Assembly (NCBI GenBank): GCA_910583765.1
Contig: CAJTYS010000063.1
Coordinates: forward strand, 1-18,183
DNA length: 18,183 nucleotides
Direction: 5' to 3'
From: an uncultured Eubacteriales bacterium
Lineage (GTDB): Bacteria; Bacillota; Clostridia; Peptostreptococcales; Anaerovoracaceae
Under the pieces are notes generated by a model, which searched no databases, had not been told where the DNA came from, and saw only the letters and a program-made list of their open reading frames with translations. The position numbers and the translations under genes are program-made. This document shows positions 1 through 5,828 of this stretch, piece by piece. Each line of letters begins with the position of its first letter. The stretch's first letter is position 1.

Positions 1-23
1 AAAGCAGGACGCCGCCGGTTTTG

Positions 24-53
24 AAGAAGGCCTTTGATCGGCCTTCTTTTTTT
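24..53 (+). terminator. Intrinsic terminator of the upstream gene
   Basis: A perfect 9-bp stem (24-32 with 40-48) around the 7-nt loop TTTGATC runs into seven T residues (47-53). It lies only 20 bases before the response regulator start, and I see no convincing promoter between them. It therefore either ends an upstream transcript or acts as a partial read-through point feeding the two-component operon. Confidence 0.8.
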
Positions 54-73
54 ATTTATGAGGGAGGAGAACC

Positions 74-763
74 ATGGCAGCGATTCTGCTCATTGAGGAT
101 GACAATGCATTAAATACAGGTTTGACATACGCGCTGGAAGCCGAAGGGTATCAAGTGTTTTCTTCCAAAAGCCTGCGGCAGGGAGCAGCGCTGTTAGATG
201 AGAGTCAGATTGATTTGCTGTTGTTAGATGGAAATCTGCCGGACGGCGATGGATTCCAGCTCTGTCAGCGCGTGAAAGCAGCGAATCATATTCCGGTCAT
301 TCTTTTAACAGCCCGTGACATGGACAAAGATGAAATCAGAGGCTTTGAGGCTGGCGCAGATGATTACATCAAAAAACCTTTTTCTCTGCCAATTTTATTC
401 AAACGAGTGGAAGTAGCGCTGCGCAATTACGGAGAAAAGCAAGGCAGGGAATATGACGATGGTTTCCTGCGGCTTGATTTTGGAACGGGAATCGCAGAAA
501 AACAAGGAAAGACTTTGGAGTTGACTGCCACAGAATTTAAGATCTTGGCCCTGCTCCTTGCCAATGAGAACCAAGTGATCACGAAGACTGTTTTTTTAGA
601 GAAGATTTGGGATTGCCAAGGCAATTTTGTGGATGAACACGTAGTGCCTGTGAATATCAACCGCTTGCGGGCAAAGATCGAAGACGCAGAGCATAAATAT
701 ATCAAAACCATATATGGAATGGGCTACCAGTGGATAAAAGGGGGCCAGGCGATCCATGAATGA
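74..763 (+). CDS. OmpR/PhoB-family response regulator
   Basis: A 229-residue two-domain response regulator of usual family length. The receiver domain (about 3-115) shows the acidic pair E8-D9-D10, phospho-acceptor D52 in LLLLDGNLPDGDG, switch T79 in ILLTAR and invariant K101 in KKPF. The C-terminal winged-helix DNA-binding domain (about 130-225) has ELTATEFKIL and ends in the typical IKTIYGMGYQW. The start is backed by GGGAGGAG seven bases upstream. The stop overlaps the histidine kinase start by 8 bases, so the pair is translationally coupled. An ABC ATPase and a large FtsX-type permease follow, which suggests it controls a peptide-antibiotic or envelope-stress export system of the BceRS/GraRS kind. 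That target is inference from context. The family and phosphorylation residues are read directly. Confidence 0.95.
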   Translation: MAAILLIEDDNALNTGLTYALEAEGYQVFSSKSLRQGAALLDESQIDLLLLDGNLPDGDGFQLCQRVKAANHIPVILLTARDMDKDEIRGFEAGADDYIKKPFSLPILFKRVEVALRNYGEKQGREYDDGFLRLDFGTGIAEKQGKTLELTATEFKILALLLANENQVITKTVFLEKIWDCQGNFVDEHVVPVNINRLRAKIEDAEHKYIKTIYGMGYQWIKGGQAIHE

Positions 764-1676
764 CCTCCTCTTTTATATCGGCTGCGGGATGATCCTTTGC
801 GCCATTGCAGGAGCGATTTTGCTCAGGTGGTATCTGGTGACTTATACAAAGCGGCTGCTTTACTGCCTGGATGAAATGATCACAGGTAAGAACAATTTTA
901 CCATTGGTGAAGAAGAAGAACTGCTGATGGCAAAAGTAGAAGTAAGGCTGAGACAGCTTTATGAGATTTTACGGCAAGAGAAAGAACAGCTCCAGAAGGA
1001 TCGAGCGTCTTTGGAAAGCACGATTTCTGATATTTCCCACCAAGTGAAAACACCTATGACCAATATCAACATCTATCAGGAACTGCTCAGCCGAGATGAT
1101 CTGCCCTCTGAACGCCGCAGAGAATTTTTGCAGCAGATGAACACGCAGGTGAACAGACTGGACGCTTTGATGGAAAGCATGATCCAAATGTCCAGGCTGG
1201 AGGTAGGTATCGTACAGGTGGCGCCTGTTTTACAAAATGTTTCTCCTCTGGTGGAAGAAGCGGTGTGCCAGATTGCTCTAAAAGCAAAGGAAAAACAAAT
1301 CCAGATTAAAGCAACCTGCGTGCCTGACCTAAAGGCAGTCTTTGACAAAAAATGGACGATAGAGGCTTTGGGCAATATCCTTGACAATGGAATCAAATAT
1401 ACGCCAGCTAGTGGCTTGATGACCATTACAGCAGACAGGACTGATTTCTTTGTGCGGATCCGTGTCGCGGATACAGGAAAAGGAATCATGGAAGCCCATT
1501 ATACGAAAATTTTTAAACGGTTTTACAGGGAAGAAGACGTGCAACAAGAAGAGGGCATAGGGCTCGGTTTATTTCTGGCCCAGGAAATCATTGGGCGGCA
1601 AAATGGATATATTGACGTGAAATCACAGCTAGGCGAAGGCTCTGTCTTTAGCATCTACCTTCCAGCAGAAGCATAA
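756..1676 (+). CDS. Sensor histidine kinase, small membrane type
   Basis: A 306-residue kinase partner of the preceding regulator. One clear N-terminal membrane segment (about 5-24) is followed by a short cationic linker, with no room for an extracellular sensor domain. A charged helical region (52-90) leads to the H-box DISHQVKTPM, with phospho-accepting H95. The HATPase domain has the N-box around NILDNGIKY (207-215), G1 DTGKGI (239-244), an F-box KIFKRFY and G2 GIGLGL (267-272). Kinases this lean, paired with an ABC permease, usually sense through the transporter rather than the ligand itself (known for BceS-type intramembrane kinases). By that analogy the permease downstream may be the sensor, which is inference. 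The start ATG lies inside the regulator gene, after a purine-rich AAAAGGGGG. Confidence 0.93.
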   Translation: MNDLLFYIGCGMILCAIAGAILLRWYLVTYTKRLLYCLDEMITGKNNFTIGEEEELLMAKVEVRLRQLYEILRQEKEQLQKDRASLESTISDISHQVKTPMTNINIYQELLSRDDLPSERRREFLQQMNTQVNRLDALMESMIQMSRLEVGIVQVAPVLQNVSPLVEEAVCQIALKAKEKQIQIKATCVPDLKAVFDKKWTIEALGNILDNGIKYTPASGLMTITADRTDFFVRIRVADTGKGIMEAHYTKIFKRFYREEDVQQEEGIGLGLFLAQEIIGRQNGYIDVKSQLGEGSVFSIYLPAEA

Positions 1677-1686
1677 AACAAATACC

Positions 1687-1740
1687 AACGATTATCTCAA
1701 TTCTGTGACATTGATGAGACCAGATTGAGATAATCGTTTT
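1687..1740 (+). promoter_or_regulatory. Long perfect inverted repeat between kinase and ABC genes
   Basis: AACGATTATCTCAAT (1687-1701) is repeated in exact reverse complement at 1724-1738. The stem can extend by 3 bp past one bulged T, leaving a loop of about 15 nt, and TTTT follows (1737-1740). As RNA it would be a stable hairpin and could act as a weak terminator or attenuator, or as an mRNA stability element separating regulator from transporter expression. As DNA it could be an operator. The T-run is short, so terminator strength is doubtful. Confidence 0.6.
1705..1734 (+). promoter_or_regulatory. Possible internal promoter for the ABC transporter genes
   Basis: GTGACA (1705-1710) and GATAAT (1729-1734) each match the sigma-A consensus at five of six positions with an 18-base spacer. 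The -10 lies in the right arm of the inverted repeat, so a protein bound to the palindrome would cover it. Transcription would start near 1741, about 78 bases before the ATPase gene. It is a weak match and could be chance. Confidence 0.35.
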
Positions 1741-1818
1741 GTATTATGTAGGAAATAAAAAAGCTGCTGCTTTTGATCATGGGTGGGATCAAAAGAACAA
1801 GCGAGAGAGGTGATTGAT

Positions 1819-2535
1819 ATGAATGGAATTTTGAAAGCAACAGATCTAAAAAAATATTATGGAACAGAGCCAAATATCACGAAGGCTTTGGACGGCGTCA
1901 GTCTAGAAGTGGAGCAAGGCGAATTCGTTTCCATTATCGGCACCAGCGGCTCAGGAAAATCCACGCTGCTCAATATGCTGGGCGGATTGGATGTGCCGAC
2001 TTCCGGCAGCGTGGTGATCCGAGGAAAAGAGATTGGCGCCATGAAAGACGAGCAGCTCTGTATTTTCCGAAGAAGGAACATTGGATTTATTTTTCAAGAT
2101 TACAATCTAGTGCCGATTTTAAACGCATACCAGAACATCGTCCTACCGATTGAACTAGACGGAAACCAAGTGGATCAGGAGCATTTGGACAAGATCATTC
2201 ATTTTCTCCATTTAGAGGAAAAGCTCTCGAACCTTCCCGGCAGTCTTTCCGGCGGTCAGCAGCAAAGAGTCGCCATTGCAAGAGCATTGGCAAGCAAGCC
2301 GGCAATCATTTTAGCAGATGAACCCACGGGGAATCTGGACTCTAAGACGAGTCAGGACGTGCTGAACCTGCTGAAAGTCACCTGCAGGCAATTTCACCAG
2401 ACGTTGGTCATGATCACGCATAATCCGGAGATCGCTTTGTTGGCTGACCGGATGATCCGCATTGAAGACGGGAAGATCGCAGGCAGCGAAAAAGAAGAAA
2501 GAACAATAGGAGGGGAAGGCCATGCTGAGCAATAA
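1819..2535 (+). CDS. ABC transporter ATP-binding protein (LolD/MacB/BceA type)
   Basis: A 238-residue ATPase. Walker A is GTSGSGKST (41-49), the Q-loop has Q93 in FIFQDYN, the signature is LSGGQQQR (143-150), Walker B is IILADEPTGNLD with D167 and E168, and the H-switch is H201 in MITHN. The DEPTGNLD form and the length are typical of the LolD/MacB/BceA export-type subfamily. I chose the ATG at 1819 because GAGAGGTG sits 6-8 bases before it. A GTG at 1783 would add 12 residues but lacks a good SD. The gene overlaps the permease start by 14 bases. It should power the FtsX-type permease, probably to move or detach a lipid-targeting peptide or another envelope substrate. The substrate cannot be read from sequence. 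Confidence 0.93.
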   Translation: MNGILKATDLKKYYGTEPNITKALDGVSLEVEQGEFVSIIGTSGSGKSTLLNMLGGLDVPTSGSVVIRGKEIGAMKDEQLCIFRRRNIGFIFQDYNLVPILNAYQNIVLPIELDGNQVDQEHLDKIIHFLHLEEKLSNLPGSLSGGQQQRVAIARALASKPAIILADEPTGNLDSKTSQDVLNLLKVTCRQFHQTLVMITHNPEIALLADRMIRIEDGKIAGSEKEERTIGGEGHAEQ

Positions 2536-5071
2536 CAATCGCGCATTTGTAAGGAGCCTTTCCTGGAACTGCCTGAAAACAAGCAAAAACAGGAATATCA
2601 TCGCAGTGATCGCCATTATTCTCACAACCATGCTGTTCACCAGCCTGGCGACAATCCTGGAAGGCTCGGAACAAACATCCAAAGAACAGATGATACGCAC
2701 CTCTGGATCAAGATTCATGATGTCCGTGAAATACATTTCCCAGGAGGCCAGCGACGAGCTGATGCAGGATCCGGCCTTTTCCAAGGTGGGGAAACTCCAG
2801 TACCTGGGCAGCGCAGAAAACCAGGAGCTGAGAAAGATACCGGTAGACCTTTCCTGGGCAAACAAAACCCTGATGGACGGTTTTTTTGTGGAACTGGAAG
2901 CCGGCAGGCTGCCAGAGCGGGAAAACGAAGTCTTAGCGGATACTGTTGTCTTGGAAATGCTGGGCGTTCCGGCAAAGACAGGGGTGAAGATCCCGCTTTG
3001 CTATGAGGTCAATGGAGAGCATAGGCAAAAAACTATGAAGGTGGCTGGCGTTTACAAAGGAGAGGCCAATGAATCGGGTTCTACTATCTATGTTTCCAGA
3101 GCTTTTTTTGATCAGGAAATGGCAGGGTTCTCCGTGCCTTCTGATGGAACTGCGGCTGCTGGAAGCATCTGCCTGTACGTAAGTTTTCCTTCAGAAAAGG
3201 ATCTGAGCGGGCAGAGGCGCCAAGTCTTGAGAAACGCGGGCTTTGATCCAGACGCGCGGCTAGACGAACCAGGTTTTGTCATAGCGAACATCAATCCGGC
3301 ATATGATGATGGAAACACGGCCTCTCCAGGCCTGATGGCAGCAGCGGCTTTTATGGCTCTAGTGATCGTTTTGGCAGGATATTTGATCATCAGCAATATT
3401 TTCCGCATTTCCATGTTAAAAGATCTGAGAATGTATGGGCAGCTAAAAACCATAGGCGCCTCACCCAAACAGCTGCGCAGGCTGATGGTCAAACAGGCGA
3501 ATTTTCTCAATCTGATCGGCATACCCCTGGGGCTGGTTCTAGGCTATATGCTGGGAAAGGGGCTGCTGCCCATTATCATGCGGGCCACGGTTTATGACGA
3601 TGTGAGGGAAATAGAACCAAGGCTTTTGGTGTTCGCTGCTTCTGCGGTGTTCTCCTTTATCACAGTGCGGATCAGCTGCCGAAAACCCATCAAGCTCATG
3701 GCAAGAATGTCGCCTATCCAGGCACTGCGCTATCAGGGAAACGAAGCAGGGAAAAACAAGCAGACAAAAGGACGGGAATCAAAACACAGAATCTTTCGCC
3801 TGGCGCTGTCCAACTTTACAGGAAACAAAGGAAAAAGTTTTTTCGTTGTGCTGTCTTTATCCCTGAGCATTGTCATCTTGAACAGCGTACTGAACTTCGC
3901 CGGCTGTTTTGACAGGGAAACCTATGTGAGAGGGCAGAGCGGCGCGGATTTTGTGGTATCGCACCTGAATTTTGGGCCGCAATCAGAAAGCGATCAGAAC
4001 GTGGTCCCACAAGGGTTTCTCACAGAAGCGTCAAAACGCAGGGATGTGGAAAAAGAGGGCGCGGTCTACTGTTATCAGGCGCCAGATGATGTGACAGAAT
4101 CCGTGATGTCCGAAAGTGAAGGCGCGTATGACGGCGTATCCACAGCAAAATTACAGACTGTCAACGGAAAACCTTATGCGCTGCGAAGGGAAATGGGAAA
4201 AATGCTCTTTGCCTTTGATCAGGAAGTGTGGAAGCGCTGTAAAGTCATAAGAGGGCATTTGGACATGGAAAAGCTGAAAACAGGGAAATATGTGGTAGAA
4301 GTCAGTGAATTCATCAACAATGGACAGGATTATGAGGAATCGCTTTTTTCCTTAGAGCCAGGAGATCAGGTGGAGGCGGTGATTGGCGGCACAAAGCTGG
4401 AGTATGAAGTGCTGGCCAACGTGGTCGTGCAGCCCATGATACTTTTTTCCAGCAGCATGGGGGAAGGCGCTTATCTGGCGCTGCCTTCTGAGGAATATCT
4501 CAAGCGGTTTCCAGGCAGGCTCCCGATCCATTATCTCATGGACGCAAAAGGAGACAGCTTTGACGACATCGACGCTTTTCTGAGAGAATATGAGGGAAAG
4601 GCGCAGGCAAACATCAAATACACGAGCACAGAAAAGATTGTGCGGGATTTCAAGGGGTTCAAAGGCATCTATGCTTCCACGGGCATGATCCTTGCTGCCA
4701 TATTCGGCATCATCGGGCTCTTGAACTTGCTCAACGTGATCCTGGCAAGCGCGGTCGCCAGGCAGCGTGAATTCGCGATCATGCAGAGTATCGGGATGAC
4801 GAGGAAACAGCTGCGGAGGCTCTTTATCATAGAGGGTATCCTATATTCCGCGGTGGCAGGCGTTTTGAGTCTGGCTCTGGCTTCCATCCTTTCCCTGACC
4901 GTGGTTCGGCAATTGTGCGGCATCGAATGGTTTTGCGCGTACCATTTCTCGCTGCTGCCAGCTGTGATACTGATCCCTGTTTACCTAGGCGTATCTGCTG
5001 CCATGGCATTTGTCATCGACTGGATTTGGAACAATGGGAGCGTCGTGGAACGGCTGCGGATTTCCAAATAA
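2522..5071 (+). CDS. ABC transporter permease with two FtsX domains
   Basis: An 849-residue membrane protein with eight predicted membrane segments in two repeats: one near 26-46, then 266-292, about 326-350 and 367-385; and one near 438-460, then 717-742, 772-795 and 809-834. Each first helix is followed by a large extracytoplasmic region (about 47-265 and 460-716). The sequences after the second and sixth helices (LKTIGASPKQLRRLMVKQ and MQSIGMTRKQLRRLFIIEG) are the same FtsX-family coupling motif, which shows the internal duplication. This is the two-FtsX-domain plan, not the ten-helix BceB plan. AGGAGGGGAAGG gives a strong ribosome site. Together with the ATPase it forms an exporter or mechanotransmission-type complex controlled by the upstream two-component pair. 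Substrate unknown, with peptide antibiotic the usual guess. Confidence 0.9.
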   Translation: MLSNNNRAFVRSLSWNCLKTSKNRNIIAVIAIILTTMLFTSLATILEGSEQTSKEQMIRTSGSRFMMSVKYISQEASDELMQDPAFSKVGKLQYLGSAENQELRKIPVDLSWANKTLMDGFFVELEAGRLPERENEVLADTVVLEMLGVPAKTGVKIPLCYEVNGEHRQKTMKVAGVYKGEANESGSTIYVSRAFFDQEMAGFSVPSDGTAAAGSICLYVSFPSEKDLSGQRRQVLRNAGFDPDARLDEPGFVIANINPAYDDGNTASPGLMAAAAFMALVIVLAGYLIISNIFRISMLKDLRMYGQLKTIGASPKQLRRLMVKQANFLNLIGIPLGLVLGYMLGKGLLPIIMRATVYDDVREIEPRLLVFAASAVFSFITVRISCRKPIKLMARMSPIQALRYQGNEAGKNKQTKGRESKHRIFRLALSNFTGNKGKSFFVVLSLSLSIVILNSVLNFAGCFDRETYVRGQSGADFVVSHLNFGPQSESDQNVVPQGFLTEASKRRDVEKEGAVYCYQAPDDVTESVMSESEGAYDGVSTAKLQTVNGKPYALRREMGKMLFAFDQEVWKRCKVIRGHLDMEKLKTGKYVVEVSEFINNGQDYEESLFSLEPGDQVEAVIGGTKLEYEVLANVVVQPMILFSSSMGEGAYLALPSEEYLKRFPGRLPIHYLMDAKGDSFDDIDAFLREYEGKAQANIKYTSTEKIVRDFKGFKGIYASTGMILAAIFGIIGLLNLLNVILASAVARQREFAIMQSIGMTRKQLRRLFIIEGILYSAVAGVLSLALASILSLTVVRQLCGIEWFCAYHFSLLPAVILIPVYLGVSAAMAFVIDWIWNNGSVVERLRISK

Positions 5072-5158
5072 AAGGCAGGAAAACGCGATCCTGAACCATA
5101 GCCAGATTAAATTGCCGGCAGAATGGGCTGATAGAAATTCGCGGGCTACACAAAATGA
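5072..5158. other. Spacer after permease, no feature recognised
   Basis: Between the permease stop and the small-RNA promoter I see no coding potential and no convincing terminator. Transcription of the ABC genes may run into the toxin-antitoxin region and stop at its terminator (5238-5273). Confidence 0.4.
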
Positions 5159-5187
5159 TTGACATTTTTCTGGCAGCATTGTATATT
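5159..5187 (+). promoter_or_regulatory. Strong sigma-A promoter of the small RNA
   Basis: TTGACA (5159-5164) is a perfect -35. It is followed by a 17-base spacer and TATATT (5182-5187), within an AT-rich TATATTATATATA run. Predicted start is near 5194. It is a much better consensus match than the opposing toxin promoter, as expected if this RNA must be in excess. Confidence 0.8.
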
Positions 5188-5193
5188 ATATAT

Positions 5194-5274
5194 AGAAAGT
5201 GCTACCAATATAGACGGTTAGCCAAGGATAGTTAAAGAATAACCGCACCTGGCCAGAGGGCGGTTATTTTTTTC
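5194..5274 (+). ncRNA. Predicted ~80-nt antisense RNA, type I antitoxin candidate
   Basis: A near-consensus promoter and a strong terminator only about 50 bases after the predicted start define a roughly 80-nt transcript with no open reading frame. It faces the small toxin gene on the - strand. Its 3' part is complementary to the last bases of the toxin ORF and to the toxin mRNA tail, the same arrangement as RatA against txpA. It begins with AGTGCTACCAATA and CGGTTAGCCA, which also begin the toxin mRNA. The hexamer CGGTTA (5215-5220) could pair with TAACCG (5240-5245) in the left terminator arm, giving an alternative fold. Its role as antitoxin is inference from position. Confidence 0.65.
5238..5273. 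terminator. Bidirectional terminator shared by small RNA and toxin mRNA
   Basis: A 9-bp perfect stem (AATAACCGC at 5238-5246 with 5260-5268) has a 13-nt loop containing CTGGCCAG. On the + strand it runs into seven T residues, a strong terminator for the small RNA. On the - strand it is followed by a weaker TTATTCTTT, so the toxin mRNA may end here or partly read through. The toxin stop codon (5264-5266) lies in one stem arm. Confidence 0.8.
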
Positions 5275-5347
5275 TTGCATAATCTAAAATGGTTACAATC
5301 AGCATTGCCATGCCGATTAGTATCATCATTTCTTCGTATGTAGAAAT
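5264..5347 (-). CDS. Putative holin-like type I toxin peptide (27 aa)
   Basis: A small ORF too short for routine gene calling. From the AUU codon at 5347 the product reads MSTYEEMM at the start, then a hydrophobic stretch (about residues 7-21, rich in I, L, M and V), and ends LDYARKK. The S-x-Y-E-x-x-x-x-(M/L)-I opening, single membrane helix and lysine-rich tail match my recollection of the Firmicute putative holin-like toxin family (Hol_Tox, TxpA-like), known as membrane-active type I toxins. GGAGGTGG (5353-5360) is a near-perfect SD eight bases (from GGAGG) before the AUU. A GTG at 5356 would add three residues but overlaps the SD, and the ATG at residue 7 would cut the family motif. The strong SD, opposed small RNA and shared terminator support the call. 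Toxicity is not shown by sequence. Confidence 0.72.
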   Translation of the reverse strand: MSTYEEMMILIGMAMLIVTILDYARKK

Positions 5348-5446
5348 ACTGGCCACCTCCTACTTCTGCGATTTGGATTTTTCACCATAGATGCAGTGGT
5401 AACGGATGTGGCTAACCGCCTACCGGTTATTGGTAGCACTAACAAA

Positions 5447-5475
5447 AGTATACTATCATTATCTGATAAAGTCTA
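5447..5475 (-). promoter_or_regulatory. Predicted promoter of the toxin mRNA
   Basis: On the - strand TAGACT (5470-5475) and TATACT (5447-5452) are separated by 17 bases, matching sigma-A at four and five of six positions. The predicted start near 5440 coincides with the first base of the inverted repeat. This leaves a leader of about 93 nt before the toxin start, long enough for SD-masking structure. Confidence 0.6.
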
Positions 5476-5506
5476 TATCGTCTAGGGAAAAATTGGAATA
5501 CTAATT

Positions 5507-5523
5507 TTCGACATATTTCGACA
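5507..5523 (-). promoter_or_regulatory. Two tandem perfect Spo0A boxes
   Basis: TGTCGAA occurs twice on the - strand (5507-5513 and 5517-5523), 10 bp or one helical turn apart. This matches the consensus 0A box and the tandem spacing known from Spo0A-controlled promoters such as abrB of Bacillus subtilis. The pair lies about 67-83 bases upstream of the predicted toxin start and about 220 bases upstream of the hydrolase promoter. Binding and target are inference. Confidence 0.5.
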
Positions 5524-5711
5524 AGTGTAACAATGATCATACTCTTAGCATTTGTTCCAAGCCGAATACGGTCACTTTTTCAATGTTGGAAACACAAAAA
5601 AACACTGCAGGAAGAAGGCTAGTGCGGTCGCTTCTTCAATGACGGCCCAGCATCGCTGCGCTCTTTGCGAAAAATTTCTACCCATTTCCTAAAAAAGATT
5701 GTAAAAAGCTC
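5524..5711. other. Non-coding stretch with imperfect repeats, no gene called
   Basis: This stretch holds an imperfect inverted repeat (TGTTCCAA at 5552-5559 with TTGGAAACA at 5586-5594), a GAAGAAG/CTTCTTC pair near 5611-5637 without a T-run, and a degenerate 17-base direct repeat (5569-5585 and 5625-5641, 14 of 17 identical). A 37-codon ORF on the - strand (5572-5685) has a hydrophobic middle but a poorly placed ribosome site. I see no confident feature here. Confidence 0.35.
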
Positions 5712-5741
5712 TTGCAATTTTCAGAAAACATGGTATATTAT
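5712..5741 (+). promoter_or_regulatory. Promoter of the hydrolase gene
   Basis: TTGCAA (5712-5717) is followed by TATATT (5734-5739, spacer 16) or TATTAT (5736-5741, spacer 18). The predicted start near 5746-5748 leaves an untranslated leader of about 80 nt. An A/T-rich stretch with AAAAAA runs lies upstream. Confidence 0.65.
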
Positions 5742-5744
5742 AAA

Positions 5745-5771
5745 TGTAACCAGTTACATAAGCCGGTTACA
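5745..5771 (+). promoter_or_regulatory. Palindromic operator at the hydrolase transcription start
   Basis: TGTAACCAGTTACA (5745-5758) is a perfect palindrome around a CA centre, placed on the predicted +1. A second degenerate copy with the intact half-site CCGGTTACA follows directly (5758-5771), and a lone GGTAAC lies at 5782-5787. The TGTAACC-GGTTACA form resembles operators of LacI-family repressors. Position on +1 implies repression. No regulator gene is in the window, so the protein is unknown. Confidence 0.6.
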
Positions 5772-5828
5772 AGTCAGATATGGTAACGGAATAGTTCTAT
5801 CGTAATGTTATGAAGGAGGATGAAGATT

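Larger units (their letters stand above)
5198..5440. repeat. Inverted repeat at the 5' ends of both convergent RNAs
   Basis: AGTGCTACCAATA (5198-5210) and CGGTTAGCCA (5215-5224) reappear in reverse complement at 5428-5440 and 5409-5418. Each copy starts within a few bases of a predicted transcription start, so the small RNA and the toxin mRNA share nearly the same first ~30 nt. The hexamer CGGTTA or its complement occurs at 5215, 5240, 5261, 5413 and 5424. No target-site duplication flanks the repeat, so I do not call it a mobile element. Confidence 0.75.

Noticed and set aside
35..62. Possible promoter TTGATC with TATGAG for the response regulator
   Set aside because: The start site would fall inside the ribosome binding region and the -10 match is poor; read-through from upstream is more likely.
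1783..1818. GTG start adding 12 residues to the ABC ATPase
   Set aside because: No SD in range and the extra residues are not part of the ATPase fold. The ATG at 1819 has GAGAGGTG at proper spacing.
5198..5440. Interpretation of the inverted repeats as ends of a small mobile element (MITE)
   Set aside because: No target-site duplication is visible outside the repeats, and each repeat sits at a transcription start, which fits an RNA role better.
5569..5641. Degenerate 17-base direct repeat (5569-5585 and 5625-5641) considered as a CRISPR-like or iteron array
   Set aside because: Only two imperfect copies with no further units or conserved spacing; probably chance or decayed sequence.
5583..5642. 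19-codon + strand ORF starting ATG TTG GAA
   Set aside because: No ribosome binding site, no recognisable product, and it lies in a stretch of imperfect repeats.
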